Made by a program: the position numbers and the translations under genes. A model generated the notes under the pieces. It worked only from the letters and a program-made list of their open reading frames with translations, was not told the DNA's origin and ran no database searches. From contig JASLFM010000497.1 in the NCBI GenBank assembly GCA_030150585.1, forward strand, positions 1-11,242: a DNA stretch of 11,242 nucleotides, in the 5' to 3' direction. Below are positions 1-7,065 of the stretch, piece after piece. The stretch is from Acidovorax sp. (GTDB taxonomy: Bacteria; Pseudomonadota; Gammaproteobacteria; Burkholderiales; Burkholderiaceae_C). The stretch's first letter is position 1. Each line of letters begins with the position of its first letter.

Positions 1-27
1 ATGCCGCGCGCCGGGCGCGGCCCTGTG

Positions 28-35
28 AAGGAGGG
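28..35 (+). promoter_or_regulatory. Shine-Dalgarno site deciding the start at 40
   Basis: AAGGAGGG lies four bases before the ATG at 40. It is the strongest ribosome-binding site in the window and favours this start over the in-frame ATG at position 1. A TGA at 26-28 in another frame, overlapping this site, could be the stop of an upstream co-transcribed gene, but too little of it is present to judge. Confidence 0.7.
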
Positions 36-39
36 CGCC

Positions 40-1209
40 ATGACCGGTATCCGCCATTCCATTGCCATCCTGGGCGCGGGCCACATCGGCCTGGCGATCG
101 CTGCGCTGCTGCGCGAGACGGCACCGCTGGATTACGCCCCCGTGCTGGCCGACAAGGACCCTGCCCGCCTGGCTGTGGCTGCGGCGCTGGGCTTGGCCAC
201 ATTGCGCATCGGTAGCGAGGATGCGCTGGCCGCCGCCATACAGGGCCGCTATGCCGTGCTCAACGCCTTGCCATTCCATCAGGCCGTGCCGGTGGCCACG
301 CTGTGTGCCGCAGCCGGCGTGCATTGCTTCGACCTGACCGAGGACGTGCGCAGCACGCAGGCCATCCAGGCGCTGGCGGCGCAAGCCCGCTGCGTGCTCA
401 TGCCGCAGTGCGGGTTGGCGCCGGGCTTCATCACCATCGCGGGCAACGGCCTCGCGCAGCGCTTCGACGCGCTGCACACGCTGCGCCTGCGCGTGGGTGC
501 GCTGCCGCGCTACCCGCAGGGAGCGCTGCGCTACAACCTGACCTGGAGCACAGAGGGCCTCATCAACGAGTATTGCAACCCCTGCGACGCCATCGTGGAC
601 GGGCAGCGCGTGCAGGTGCCCGCGCTGGAAGGCTACGAGACCTTCGTGCTCGACGGCGTGGAGTACGAGGCCTTCAACACCTCGGGCGGGCTCGGCACAC
701 TCCCGCAGACCTGGGCGGGCCGTGCGCGCGAACTCGACTACAAATCGATCCGCTACCCGGGGCACTGCGCCATCGTCAAGCTGCTGCTCAACGACCTGCG
801 CCTGCGCGAGCGGCGCGACCTGCTGCGTGACATCCTCGACAACGCCGTGCCCGCCACGGAGCAGGACGTGGTGGTGCTGTCCGCCAGCGCCACGGGCCTG
901 CGTGGGGGGCGGCTGGTGCAGGAGTCGCTCTCGGCCCGCATCCTGGGGGCGAGCGCCGGCGGCCATGCCTGGAGCGCCATCCAGCGCACCACGGCCGCAG
1001 GCATCTGTGCGGCGCTCGATCTCGTGCGCGAGGGGAGGCTGCCTGCTTCGGGTTTCGTTGCGCAGGAACAGGTAGCGCTGGAAGACTTTCTCGCCAACCG
1101 CTTTGGCAGCCTTTACCGCGAGGCGGCAGGCGGCCCAACGCGTCAGCCGCCGGAGCCGACTCAGCGCCCAGCCGGCCGGCGGTACATGCCTTCGATCGCC
1201 TCGGCGTAG
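40..1209 (+). CDS. Saccharopine dehydrogenase / lysine 6-dehydrogenase-like oxidoreductase
   Basis: The predicted 389-residue cytoplasmic protein opens with a Rossmann fold: the dinucleotide-binding motif GAGHIG is at residues 12-17, followed by an acidic residue in VLADKD (36-40). The conserved QCGLAPGFI turn is at 123-131, and a C-terminal saccharopine-dehydrogenase-type domain contains SGGLGTLPQTW (215-225) and KSIRYPGH (235-242). Family members are NAD(P)-dependent enzymes of lysine or saccharopine metabolism; L-lysine 6-dehydrogenase is the closest fit by length (family about 380 residues), but the substrate is inferred. An ATG at position 1 is in frame, but I chose 40 because a strong AAGGAGGG sits at 28-35 and homology begins there. 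The last 26 or so residues (Pro/Arg-rich, after LANRFGSLY) look like a non-conserved extension, and the final residues are encoded across the 3' end of the convergent acyl-CoA synthetase. Confidence 0.85.
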   Translation: MTGIRHSIAILGAGHIGLAIAALLRETAPLDYAPVLADKDPARLAVAAALGLATLRIGSEDALAAAIQGRYAVLNALPFHQAVPVATLCAAAGVHCFDLTEDVRSTQAIQALAAQARCVLMPQCGLAPGFITIAGNGLAQRFDALHTLRLRVGALPRYPQGALRYNLTWSTEGLINEYCNPCDAIVDGQRVQVPALEGYETFVLDGVEYEAFNTSGGLGTLPQTWAGRARELDYKSIRYPGHCAIVKLLLNDLRLRERRDLLRDILDNAVPATEQDVVVLSASATGLRGGRLVQESLSARILGASAGGHAWSAIQRTTAAGICAALDLVREGRLPASGFVAQEQVALEDFLANRFGSLYREAAGGPTRQPPEPTQRPAGRRYMPSIASA

Positions 1210-2996
1210 TAGGCCATGAGGTTGTTGCGCTTGAGCTTGAGCGTGGGCGTCATGAAGGTGTTCTCGATCGTCCAGGGCTCGCGCACGAGGTGCACCGCGC
1301 GCGGCACCGCGTAGCGCGGAAAGCCTGCCGTCAGGCGCTCGATGCGCGCGAGCGCGGCGCGCTCGGCGGCCGGGTGCGCCAGGCTGGCCGGGTCCTGGGC
1401 GTTCAAGCCCAGCTGCTGTGCAATCTGGCGCCACTCCTCGGCTTGCACCACGGCCACGCAGGCGATGAAGGGGCGCTGTTCGCCCACCACGAAGGCCTGC
1501 TCGAACAGCGGGTCGGCCGTGATGGCCAGCTCCAGGTCGCCCGGCGGCACCTTCTCGCCCGTGGAGGTGACGATGATCTCCTTGATGCGGCCCAGGATGC
1601 GGATGCGGCCGTCCACGATCTCGGCCTGGTCGCCCGTGCCGAGCCAGCCGTCCTCGGCAATGGTCTTGGCCGTGTCCTCGGGCCGCTTCCAGTATCCCTT
1701 CATCACGATGGGACCTCGCACCTGCAGCTCGCGGTTCTCGCCGATGCGCACCTCCACGCCGGGCAGGGCACGGCCCACGGTGGAGGGGTCGTTGTCATCG
1801 AGCGTGTTCACGCTGACCACGGGCGTGGTCTCGGTCATGCCATAGCCCTGGACCAACGGCAGGCCCAGGCCCAGGAAGCACTGGGCGATGGCGGGCGACA
1901 GCGGCGCACCACCACTCACGGCCACGCGCACGCGGCCGCCGAACTGCGCGAGCAGCGGCTGGGCCACGAGCGCACGCAGCAGCGGCCAGGGCAGGGCGCG
2001 CATCCAGCCGCCGGCACCGCCGTCCTGCGGCGCGGGCAGGCCCTGCTGCGCGCGAAAGCGCCGCCAGCCCACGGCCTGGGCCGCCTCGAAGAGCTGCATC
2101 TTGAAGGGAGAAGGCGAGAGCTTTTCAAGCAGCTTCGCGTGCACGCGCTCGTAGATACGCGGCACCGAAACGAGCACCGTGGGGCGCACGGTCTTCATGT
2201 CCTCGGCCAATTGGGCCACGGAGCGCGCATAGGCCACGCAACTGCCCGAGGCCATGGGCAGGTAGTAGCCGCCCGTGCGCTCGAAGGTGTGCGACAGCGG
2301 CAGGAAGGACAAGAACACGTCTTCGGCCGTGGGGGCAATGCGTTCGAGCACGGCCTTCACGTCGGCGATCACGTTGTCGTGCGTGAGCATCACGCCCTTG
2401 GGTTTGCCCGTGGTGCCGCTCGTGTAGACGATGGCGGCAAGGTCATCGGCCGTGGGCGGTGGGGGCAGCGGGGTATCGGGCGCCGCATGCGCGAGCCAGG
2501 TTGCGAGCGCCGCGACGGGTGTGCCGGGCGTGGAAGGCGCAGGGGCCGCATCGGGGGCCGTCACGACCACGCCGAGCAGGTGCGGGAAGGGCGTGCCCAC
2601 GCCACGGATCTTTTCCCACTGCGCGGGCTCGGCCACGACGAGCAGCGACACCTCGGCGTCGGCCAGGATGTAGGCGATGCTGCCCGGGTTGTCGATGGCA
2701 TGCAGCGGAACGGGCACGCAGCCGGTGGCGAGCACGGCCTGGTCGATGCTCATCGCGTCAATTCCGTTGGGCAGCAGGATGGCCACGCGCGCGCCCGGGG
2801 GCAGGCCCGACGCCGCGATCGCTCGGCTCCAGCGGTCCACGCGCTCGCGCGTTTGCGCCCAGGTAAGGCTGGCCCACTGGCCCGTGGCGGCGTCGAATTG
2901 GCGATAGGCCTCGCGTTCGGGCGTTTGTGCCGCGCGGTACGCGAGCAACTCGGGCAACGTGTGCACGTCGCGCAGGTCGGAGGGGGTGGGGGTCAT
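1161..2996 (-). CDS. Long-chain fatty acid--CoA ligase (AMP-dependent synthetase)
   Basis: This 611-residue ANL-superfamily enzyme activates a fatty acid with ATP to an acyl-adenylate and then transfers it to CoA. It carries the phosphate-binding loop YTSGTTGKPKG (191-201), the adenine-binding motif GYGMTET (384-390), GTGDQ (453-457), the hinge region ILGRIKEIIVTSTGEKVPP (467-485), and a C-terminal TPTLKLKR (583-590) with the expected catalytic lysine. About 600 residues and the LGRIKEIIVTSTGEK form match the eukaryotic-like FadD15/ACSL type rather than E. coli FadD. The frame stays open upstream to 3188, but that would run into the upstream gene, and homology begins at MTPTPSDLRDVHTLPELL, so 2996 is preferred. 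No good Shine-Dalgarno site is visible. It starts 104 bp downstream of the diguanylate cyclase. Chain-length preference cannot be read from the sequence. Confidence 0.93.
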   Translation of the reverse strand: MTPTPSDLRDVHTLPELLAYRAAQTPEREAYRQFDAATGQWASLTWAQTRERVDRWSRAIAASGLPPGARVAILLPNGIDAMSIDQAVLATGCVPVPLHAIDNPGSIAYILADAEVSLLVVAEPAQWEKIRGVGTPFPHLLGVVVTAPDAAPAPSTPGTPVAALATWLAHAAPDTPLPPPPTADDLAAIVYTSGTTGKPKGVMLTHDNVIADVKAVLERIAPTAEDVFLSFLPLSHTFERTGGYYLPMASGSCVAYARSVAQLAEDMKTVRPTVLVSVPRIYERVHAKLLEKLSPSPFKMQLFEAAQAVGWRRFRAQQGLPAPQDGGAGGWMRALPWPLLRALVAQPLLAQFGGRVRVAVSGGAPLSPAIAQCFLGLGLPLVQGYGMTETTPVVSVNTLDDNDPSTVGRALPGVEVRIGENRELQVRGPIVMKGYWKRPEDTAKTIAEDGWLGTGDQAEIVDGRIRILGRIKEIIVTSTGEKVPPGDLELAITADPLFEQAFVVGEQRPFIACVAVVQAEEWRQIAQQLGLNAQDPASLAHPAAERAALARIERLTAGFPRYAVPRAVHLVREPWTIENTFMTPTLKLKRNNLMAYYAEAIEGMYRRPAGR

Positions 2997-3013
2997 GCGT
3001 GCGGTGGTTGGTG

Positions 3014-3030
3014 GGGCGCCAGCGGCGCCC
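3014..3030 (-). repeat. GC-rich hairpin in the synthetase leader
   Basis: GGGCGCC (3014-3020) and GGCGCCC (3024-3030) form a perfect 7-bp stem with a 3-base loop. Read on the minus strand it ends 17 bases before the synthetase start codon. No T-tract follows, so it is a poor intrinsic terminator. It could end or attenuate the upstream transcript, or hinder ribosome loading. The repeat is seen directly; a role is inferred. Confidence 0.4.
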
Positions 3031-3044
3031 GGAGGAATGCATAA

Positions 3045-3050
3045 ATCATA
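3045..3050 (-). promoter_or_regulatory. Possible -10 element for the acyl-CoA synthetase
   Basis: On the minus strand TATGAT (5 of 6 matches to TATAAT) lies about 49 bases before the start codon, in the 104-bp gap between the two genes. I see no convincing -35 hexamer at the right distance, so this is weak. If used, the transcript would begin just before the GC-rich hairpin at 3014-3030. Confidence 0.25.
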
Positions 3051-3100
3051 GCGCCGCAGCCATGCCCGACGCCGCCAGAAGGCTGTTTTGAATGGAAACA

Positions 3101-5194
3101 CTATGCGCCAAATCCCGGCGAAGGCACCTTGCTGGGATGGGGCTGCGGGGCGATCACGATGGGGTCTGGCGCACGGAAGCGCCGGCACTGGTTCTTGCCG
3201 CTCTGCTTGGCCTCGTACATGGCGTGGTCGGCCCGGCGCAGCAGCAGGTCGGGGGTGTCGCCGTCAAGCGGGAAAATGCACAGGCCCATGCTCGCGGACA
3301 CCTGACCCGCTCCGTGGGGCAGGGGCACGGGCCGGTGGATGGCTTCGAGCACCCGGTGCAGCACGGGCAGGCAGTCGCCGGGCTCGCGCAGCCCGCCCAT
3401 CAGCACCACCATCTCGTCGCCGCCCAGGCGCGCGAGCGTGTCCTCGGCGCGCAGCAGGCCCTGGATGCGGCGGCCCACCTCGATGAGCAGTTGGTCTCCG
3501 GCCTCGTGACCGTGCTGGTCGTTCACTTGCTTGAAGCCGTCGAGGTCAAGGTAGCATACGGCCAGGAGCGTGCGCTGGCGCTGCGCGTGGTGGATGGCCT
3601 GCAGCAGCCTGTCTGTCAGCAAACGGCGGTTGGGCAGGCCCGTGAGGCTGTCGTACAGCGCGATACGCTCCAGCTCCTGCTCGTGGGCCTTGGCCTGCGT
3701 GATGTCGCTGATGACCACGATGAAATGGTGCGGGGCATGATCGTTGTCGCGCACCGCGGCGATGGAAACGCGCTGCTCCAAGGGGCAGCCGGCCATGTCG
3801 CGCCCCCGCAGCTCGCCTTGCCAGTGGCCCTGAACCTGGACGGTGCCCCAGATGGATGCGAAATCGGCATCGTAGAAACTCTCCACGGGCTGCCGCAGGC
3901 TGGCGATGCGCGCCAGGCCGGTCATGCGCTCGAAGGCGGGGTTGAGGTCTTCCACGCAATGCTGCGCATCGAGAATGAGCACGGCTTCGTAGCTGTGGTC
4001 GAACACGCTCGCGGCGATGCGCAATTGCTCCTCGGCCTGCTTGCGCTGGCTCAGGTCGATCACAAAGCCCACGAACAGCGGATCGCCTGGTGCGTCCGCG
4101 CGCCCTATGGCCAGGCGCAAGGGCACCTGGCTCCCATCCTTGCGCAAGCCCCAGACCTCGCGGCCCGTGCCGATGATCCGGGCCTCGCCCGTGTGCATGT
4201 AGTGCGCCAGGTAGCTGTCGTGCCGGGCGCTGTCGGGTTGCGGCATGAGCATGCTGATGTTGCGGCCCAGCACCTCGTCCTGGGTCCAGCCGAAGATGTG
4301 TTCCGCCGAGCGGTTGAAGCTCTGGATCGCGCCGCGCTGGTCGATGGTGATGATGCCGTCCACCGCCGTGTCGACCAGGGCGCGCAGCCGCGACGCGCTG
4401 TGGCCCACCTTCCGGTACAGGGCGCGGTAGTGCAGCAGGCCGCCCAGCACGCCCATCAGCGTGCTGATGGCGGCCGTAGTCAGCGCCACGGCGAGCGCGA
4501 GGGTCTGCGCCCATGCCGAGCCGTCGGTGAGGTCCTGGTCGGCTGCTCCGACAAAGCGGGCCGCGCCCATGGCCGTGTAATGCATGCCCGCGATGGCCGA
4601 GCCCATGGCCGCCGCGCCGAGCAACGTGGCCTGCCAGCCCTGCCGCGGCTGCCAGCGGTGCAGACCGAAGCGCACCCACAGCGCCAGCGTTGCCAGCAGC
4701 ACCGCCACGGCGATCGAGGCCGCAAACCACAACGGGTCATAGCGCAGTGCTGGCGCAAGCTGCATGGCGGCCATGCCGCTGTAGTGCATTGCGCCAATGC
4801 CCAGCCCCACCAGCGCACCGCCGCCTAACAGCTGCGCTGCACTCGTGCGCGGCTGCGCCAGCAGCCACAGCGCGGTCCATGAGGCCGCGAGGGCTGGCAG
4901 CATGGACAGCACCGTGAGCGGCAGGCTGTACGACACCGGGGTACACAGCCTGAACGCGAGCATGCCGATGAAGTGCATGGCCCAGGTGCCGGTGCCCAGC
5001 GCCACGCCGCCGCTGGCAAGGGCCATGCGCCGGTGCGATGCGACCGGGGATTTGCGGGCGAGATCGGCCAGATGCAGGGCCAGCGCCGAGGTGAGAACCG
5101 CCACGCTCACAGACAGCAGCACCAGCGCAGGGTCATGGCGCCCCTGCTGCAGCGCGGGCGGTGCCGGGTCCAGCAGAAAGAACCGCTCCAGCAT
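3101..5194 (-). CDS. Membrane MHYT-PAS-PAS-GGDEF diguanylate cyclase
   Basis: This 697-residue inner-membrane sensor has a seven-helix-type MHYT domain over about residues 15-255, with three diagnostic motifs: MHFIGM (73), MHYSGM (136) and MHYTAM (204). MHYT domains are proposed to bind copper and sense a diatomic gas. Two PAS domains follow (about 265-385 and 390-505), then a GGDEF domain (about 508-675) with the DSLTGLPNRR opening. The domain makes cyclic di-GMP from two GTP. The signature reads GGDEM (591-595) instead of GGDEF. The product-inhibition I-site RxxD is present as RAED (582-585), five residues before it. There is no EAL domain, so it should not be a phosphodiesterase. The start at 5194 is set by a good Shine-Dalgarno site; the frame is open to 5284 but without comparable support. 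Confidence 0.92.
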   Translation of the reverse strand: MLERFFLLDPAPPALQQGRHDPALVLLSVSVAVLTSALALHLADLARKSPVASHRRMALASGGVALGTGTWAMHFIGMLAFRLCTPVSYSLPLTVLSMLPALAASWTALWLLAQPRTSAAQLLGGGALVGLGIGAMHYSGMAAMQLAPALRYDPLWFAASIAVAVLLATLALWVRFGLHRWQPRQGWQATLLGAAAMGSAIAGMHYTAMGAARFVGAADQDLTDGSAWAQTLALAVALTTAAISTLMGVLGGLLHYRALYRKVGHSASRLRALVDTAVDGIITIDQRGAIQSFNRSAEHIFGWTQDEVLGRNISMLMPQPDSARHDSYLAHYMHTGEARIIGTGREVWGLRKDGSQVPLRLAIGRADAPGDPLFVGFVIDLSQRKQAEEQLRIAASVFDHSYEAVLILDAQHCVEDLNPAFERMTGLARIASLRQPVESFYDADFASIWGTVQVQGHWQGELRGRDMAGCPLEQRVSIAAVRDNDHAPHHFIVVISDITQAKAHEQELERIALYDSLTGLPNRRLLTDRLLQAIHHAQRQRTLLAVCYLDLDGFKQVNDQHGHEAGDQLLIEVGRRIQGLLRAEDTLARLGGDEMVVLMGGLREPGDCLPVLHRVLEAIHRPVPLPHGAGQVSASMGLCIFPLDGDTPDLLLRRADHAMYEAKQSGKNQCRRFRAPDPIVIAPQPHPSKVPSPGFGA

Positions 5195-5200
5195 CGGGAG

Positions 5201-5207
5201 CCTCTCC
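5201..5207 (-). promoter_or_regulatory. Shine-Dalgarno site of the diguanylate cyclase
   Basis: On the minus strand GGAGAGG stands six bases before the ATG at 5194. This supports that start over the ATG 30 codons upstream at 5284. Confidence 0.65.
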
Positions 5208-5306
5208 AGTTCCAACAAAGCCGGGAATGGCGCAGGGCGTTGCGCAGGCCCTGTCCGCTGCCGCGGGAAGGCGCCGCCAGGCACGGTCCCTCCCTCGGGT
5301 TGTCAC

Positions 5307-5335
5307 ATCATGAAACAGGTGCTTGCACCTGGCAA
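5307..5335 (-). promoter_or_regulatory. Candidate promoter for the diguanylate cyclase
   Basis: On the minus strand TTGCCA (5335-5330) and CATGAT (5312-5307) are spaced by exactly 17 bases, each with 4 or 5 matches to the sigma-70 hexamers. They lie in the 161-bp gap after the GntR gene, and the -10 is about 112 bases before the cyclase start codon. A perfect inverted repeat fills most of the spacer, which is a typical place for a repressor site. The match is by eye only, and chance hits are possible. Confidence 0.35.
5316..5331. repeat. Perfect inverted repeat CAGGTGC-TT-GCACCTG
   Basis: Two 7-bp arms flank a 2-bp centre, 25 bases beyond the stop codon of the GntR gene. On the minus strand it is followed by TTTC, so it could be a weak intrinsic terminator for the GntR operon. 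Equally, it could be an operator inside the promoter spacer of the cyclase gene. The repeat itself is certain; which role it plays is not. Confidence 0.5.
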
Positions 5336-5355
5336 GCCCTTTGTGCGGCCTGTGT

Positions 5356-5991
5356 TCAGCCGGCGGCTTCGAGCCCGTGGGCGAAGTGGGCCTGCATGGC
5401 GCGCGCCGTGGCATCTGCATCGCCCGTGCGCAGGGCGGCCATGACCGCGCGGTGCTCCTCAAGCGAGTCTTCGATGCGCCCCCGCTTGAGCAGCGAGTTG
5501 TGGCGGCTGAGCTTCATGACCTTGCGCAGGTCCGACACCATCTGGTCGCGCCAGCGGTTGTCCGCGAACGCGAGCATTTGCATGTGAAAGCGCTCGTTCA
5601 CCGCGAAGAAGCGCTCGCGGTCGTGCGTGCAGCCTTCCAGCTCGTCGTGCAGGGCCTGCAGGGTCTGCAGCTGCGCTTCGGTGGCCGTGCGTGCCACCAC
5701 GCCGGCGGCATCGCTCTCGAGCAGCGACAGCAGGTGGTACACGTCGTGCAGGTCCTTTTCGGACATCTCCGTCACATAGGCGCCGCGGCGCACCTTCATG
5801 GTCACCAATCCCTCGGCGGCGAGCACCTTCAGCGCTTCGCGCAGGGGGGTGCGGCTGATGCCGACCTCCTCGGCGATCTTGAGCTCATCGATCCAGCTTC
5901 CGGGTTCGAGCTCGCGCGAGAAGATGCGCTGGCGCAGCAGTTCGGCCACTTCTTCGTACAGTGCTTGGCGGGGCAGCGGGGCGGTCTTCAT
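5356..5991 (-). CDS. GntR-family regulator with FCD ligand-binding domain
   Basis: This 211-residue protein has an N-terminal winged helix (about 10-75) with the typical recognition-helix stretch EEVGISRTPLREAL (41-54) and the wing RRGAYV (68-73). An all-helical FCD domain follows (about 80-211). The expected metal-site residues of the FCD fold are N132 and H136 (in NERFH), H180 (in EEH) and H202. FCD regulators usually bind as dimers and are released by a carboxylic acid or similar metabolite. It is the last gene of the apparent operon with the Bug protein and CoA-transferase, 51 bp after the Bug stop codon, so it probably controls that operon. The effector is unknown. No clear Shine-Dalgarno site precedes the start. 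Confidence 0.93.
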   Translation of the reverse strand: MKTAPLPRQALYEEVAELLRQRIFSRELEPGSWIDELKIAEEVGISRTPLREALKVLAAEGLVTMKVRRGAYVTEMSEKDLHDVYHLLSLLESDAAGVVARTATEAQLQTLQALHDELEGCTHDRERFFAVNERFHMQMLAFADNRWRDQMVSDLRKVMKLSRHNSLLKRGRIEDSLEEHRAVMAALRTGDADATARAMQAHFAHGLEAAG

Positions 5992-6042
5992 GCGCGGAGA
6001 ATATCAGTGCAGCGTTGGGGTCGAACCCGGGCACGGCCTTGC

Positions 6043-7014
6043 TTACTGCACCTGGATGTTGGCCGCCTGGATCGTCGCCTTGGCCTTTGCAATGTCCTTC
6101 TCGATGAGCTGGGAGAAGGCTTGCGGCGTGGTGGAGCTGGCATCGAGGCCTTGCTTGGCGTACGCAGCGCGCACGTCCGGGCGCGCCATGACTTGCACAA
6201 TGGCGCTGTTGAGCGTCTTGACCACGTGGGCCGGTGTGCCAGCCGGCGCGAAGACGCCGTAGTAGGTGACGAAGCTGTAGTCCTTGTAGCCGGATTCGGC
6301 CACGGTGGGCACGTCGGGCAGCGCGGCGTTGCGCGTGGCAGAAGTCACCGCCAGCGCACGCACCTTGCCGCTTTGGATCAGGTTGGTGGCCGAAGAGATC
6401 GACGCGCCCGCGACAGGCAGGTGGCCACCCATCAGGTCGGCCAGCGCCGGGCTGGAGCCCTTGTAGGGCACGTGCTGCATCTTGAAGTTGGCCGCAGCCT
6501 GCAGCATTTCCATGGAGATGTGGACCGAACCGCCCGTGCCGGAGGTGCCGTAGCTCAGGCGTCCCGGCTCCTTGCGCGCGGCTTCGATGAGCTGGCTCAG
6601 CGTCTTGTAGGGCGAGTCGGCCGTCACGAGCAGCACCATGGGGGTGGTGCCCACGAGCGAGATGGGCTGCAGGTCCTTGATGGGGTCGTAGGCCGTCTTC
6701 ATGAGTAGCGGGATCAGCGATACGTTGTCCGACTGGCCGATCACGATGTCATGGCCCGTGGGTGCCGAGCGAGCCAGTTCGGCCAGGCCCAGGGCCGTGC
6801 CCGCGCCAGGCCGGTTGTCGGGCACGACGACCCAGCCTTGGGTTTCCGCGAGGTGCGTGGCAAGGTTGCGGCCGATGAAGTCGGTACCGCCGCCGGGTGT
6901 GGACGGGATGATCACGCGGATCGGCTTGCTTGGAAAAGGCGCCGCGGCGGGTGTCTGGGCATGGGCCACAGCTGCGGCGGCCAGCAGCGCTGCCGTGAAG
7001 ATTCGACGTTGCAT
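6043..7014 (-). CDS. Bug-family tripartite tricarboxylate transporter substrate-binding protein
   Basis: This 323-residue periplasmic protein has a Sec signal peptide: basic MQRR, an Ala/Leu core and a likely cleavage after AHA at residue 19. Bug/TctC hallmarks follow: PSTPGGGTDFIGR (37-49), the DNRPGAGT loop, SYGTSGTGGSVH, and HVPYKGSSPALADLMGGH. Such proteins bind carboxylates, often dicarboxylates, aromatic acids or amino acids, and deliver them to TctAB membrane partners. No TctA or TctB gene is in the window, so this is an orphan Bug protein, a common situation in Burkholderiales. It lies 51 bp downstream of the CoA-transferase and 51 bp upstream of the GntR gene, which suggests that it captures the acid the transferase activates, or senses it. 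A GGAG is present 12 bases before the ATG. Confidence 0.95.
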   Translation of the reverse strand: MQRRIFTAALLAAAAVAHAQTPAAAPFPSKPIRVIIPSTPGGGTDFIGRNLATHLAETQGWVVVPDNRPGAGTALGLAELARSAPTGHDIVIGQSDNVSLIPLLMKTAYDPIKDLQPISLVGTTPMVLLVTADSPYKTLSQLIEAARKEPGRLSYGTSGTGGSVHISMEMLQAAANFKMQHVPYKGSSPALADLMGGHLPVAGASISSATNLIQSGKVRALAVTSATRNAALPDVPTVAESGYKDYSFVTYYGVFAPAGTPAHVVKTLNSAIVQVMARPDVRAAYAKQGLDASSTTPQAFSQLIEKDIAKAKATIQAANIQVQ

Positions 7015-7065
7015 GGTGCGGTTGTCTCCGGGGATTAGTGTGTTTCTTGTACTGCGCGTCGGCGT

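Noticed and set aside
2..28. Possible 3' end of an upstream gene ending at the TGA at 26-28
   Set aside because: Only eight codons would be inside the window, too few to recognise a protein; noted only because the stop would overlap the Shine-Dalgarno site.
1290..3044. Plus-strand open frame of 584 codons across the acyl-CoA synthetase
   Set aside because: It is antisense to a gene with all the acyl-adenylate motifs, and its translation is low-complexity His/Gly/Arg without any motif.
3092..4828. Plus-strand open frame of 578 codons across the diguanylate cyclase
   Set aside because: It is the antisense shadow of the GGDEF and PAS domains, with no ribosome-binding site or domain of its own.
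6018..6028. Small hairpin GGGT-CGA-ACCC between the Bug and GntR genes, considered as a terminator
   Set aside because: The stem is only four base pairs and no T-tract follows, so it is unlikely to end transcription between the two genes.
5323..6708. Plus-strand open frame of 461 codons spanning the GntR and Bug genes
   Set aside because: It crosses two well-supported minus-strand genes and their gap; its composition is that of a reverse-strand shadow.
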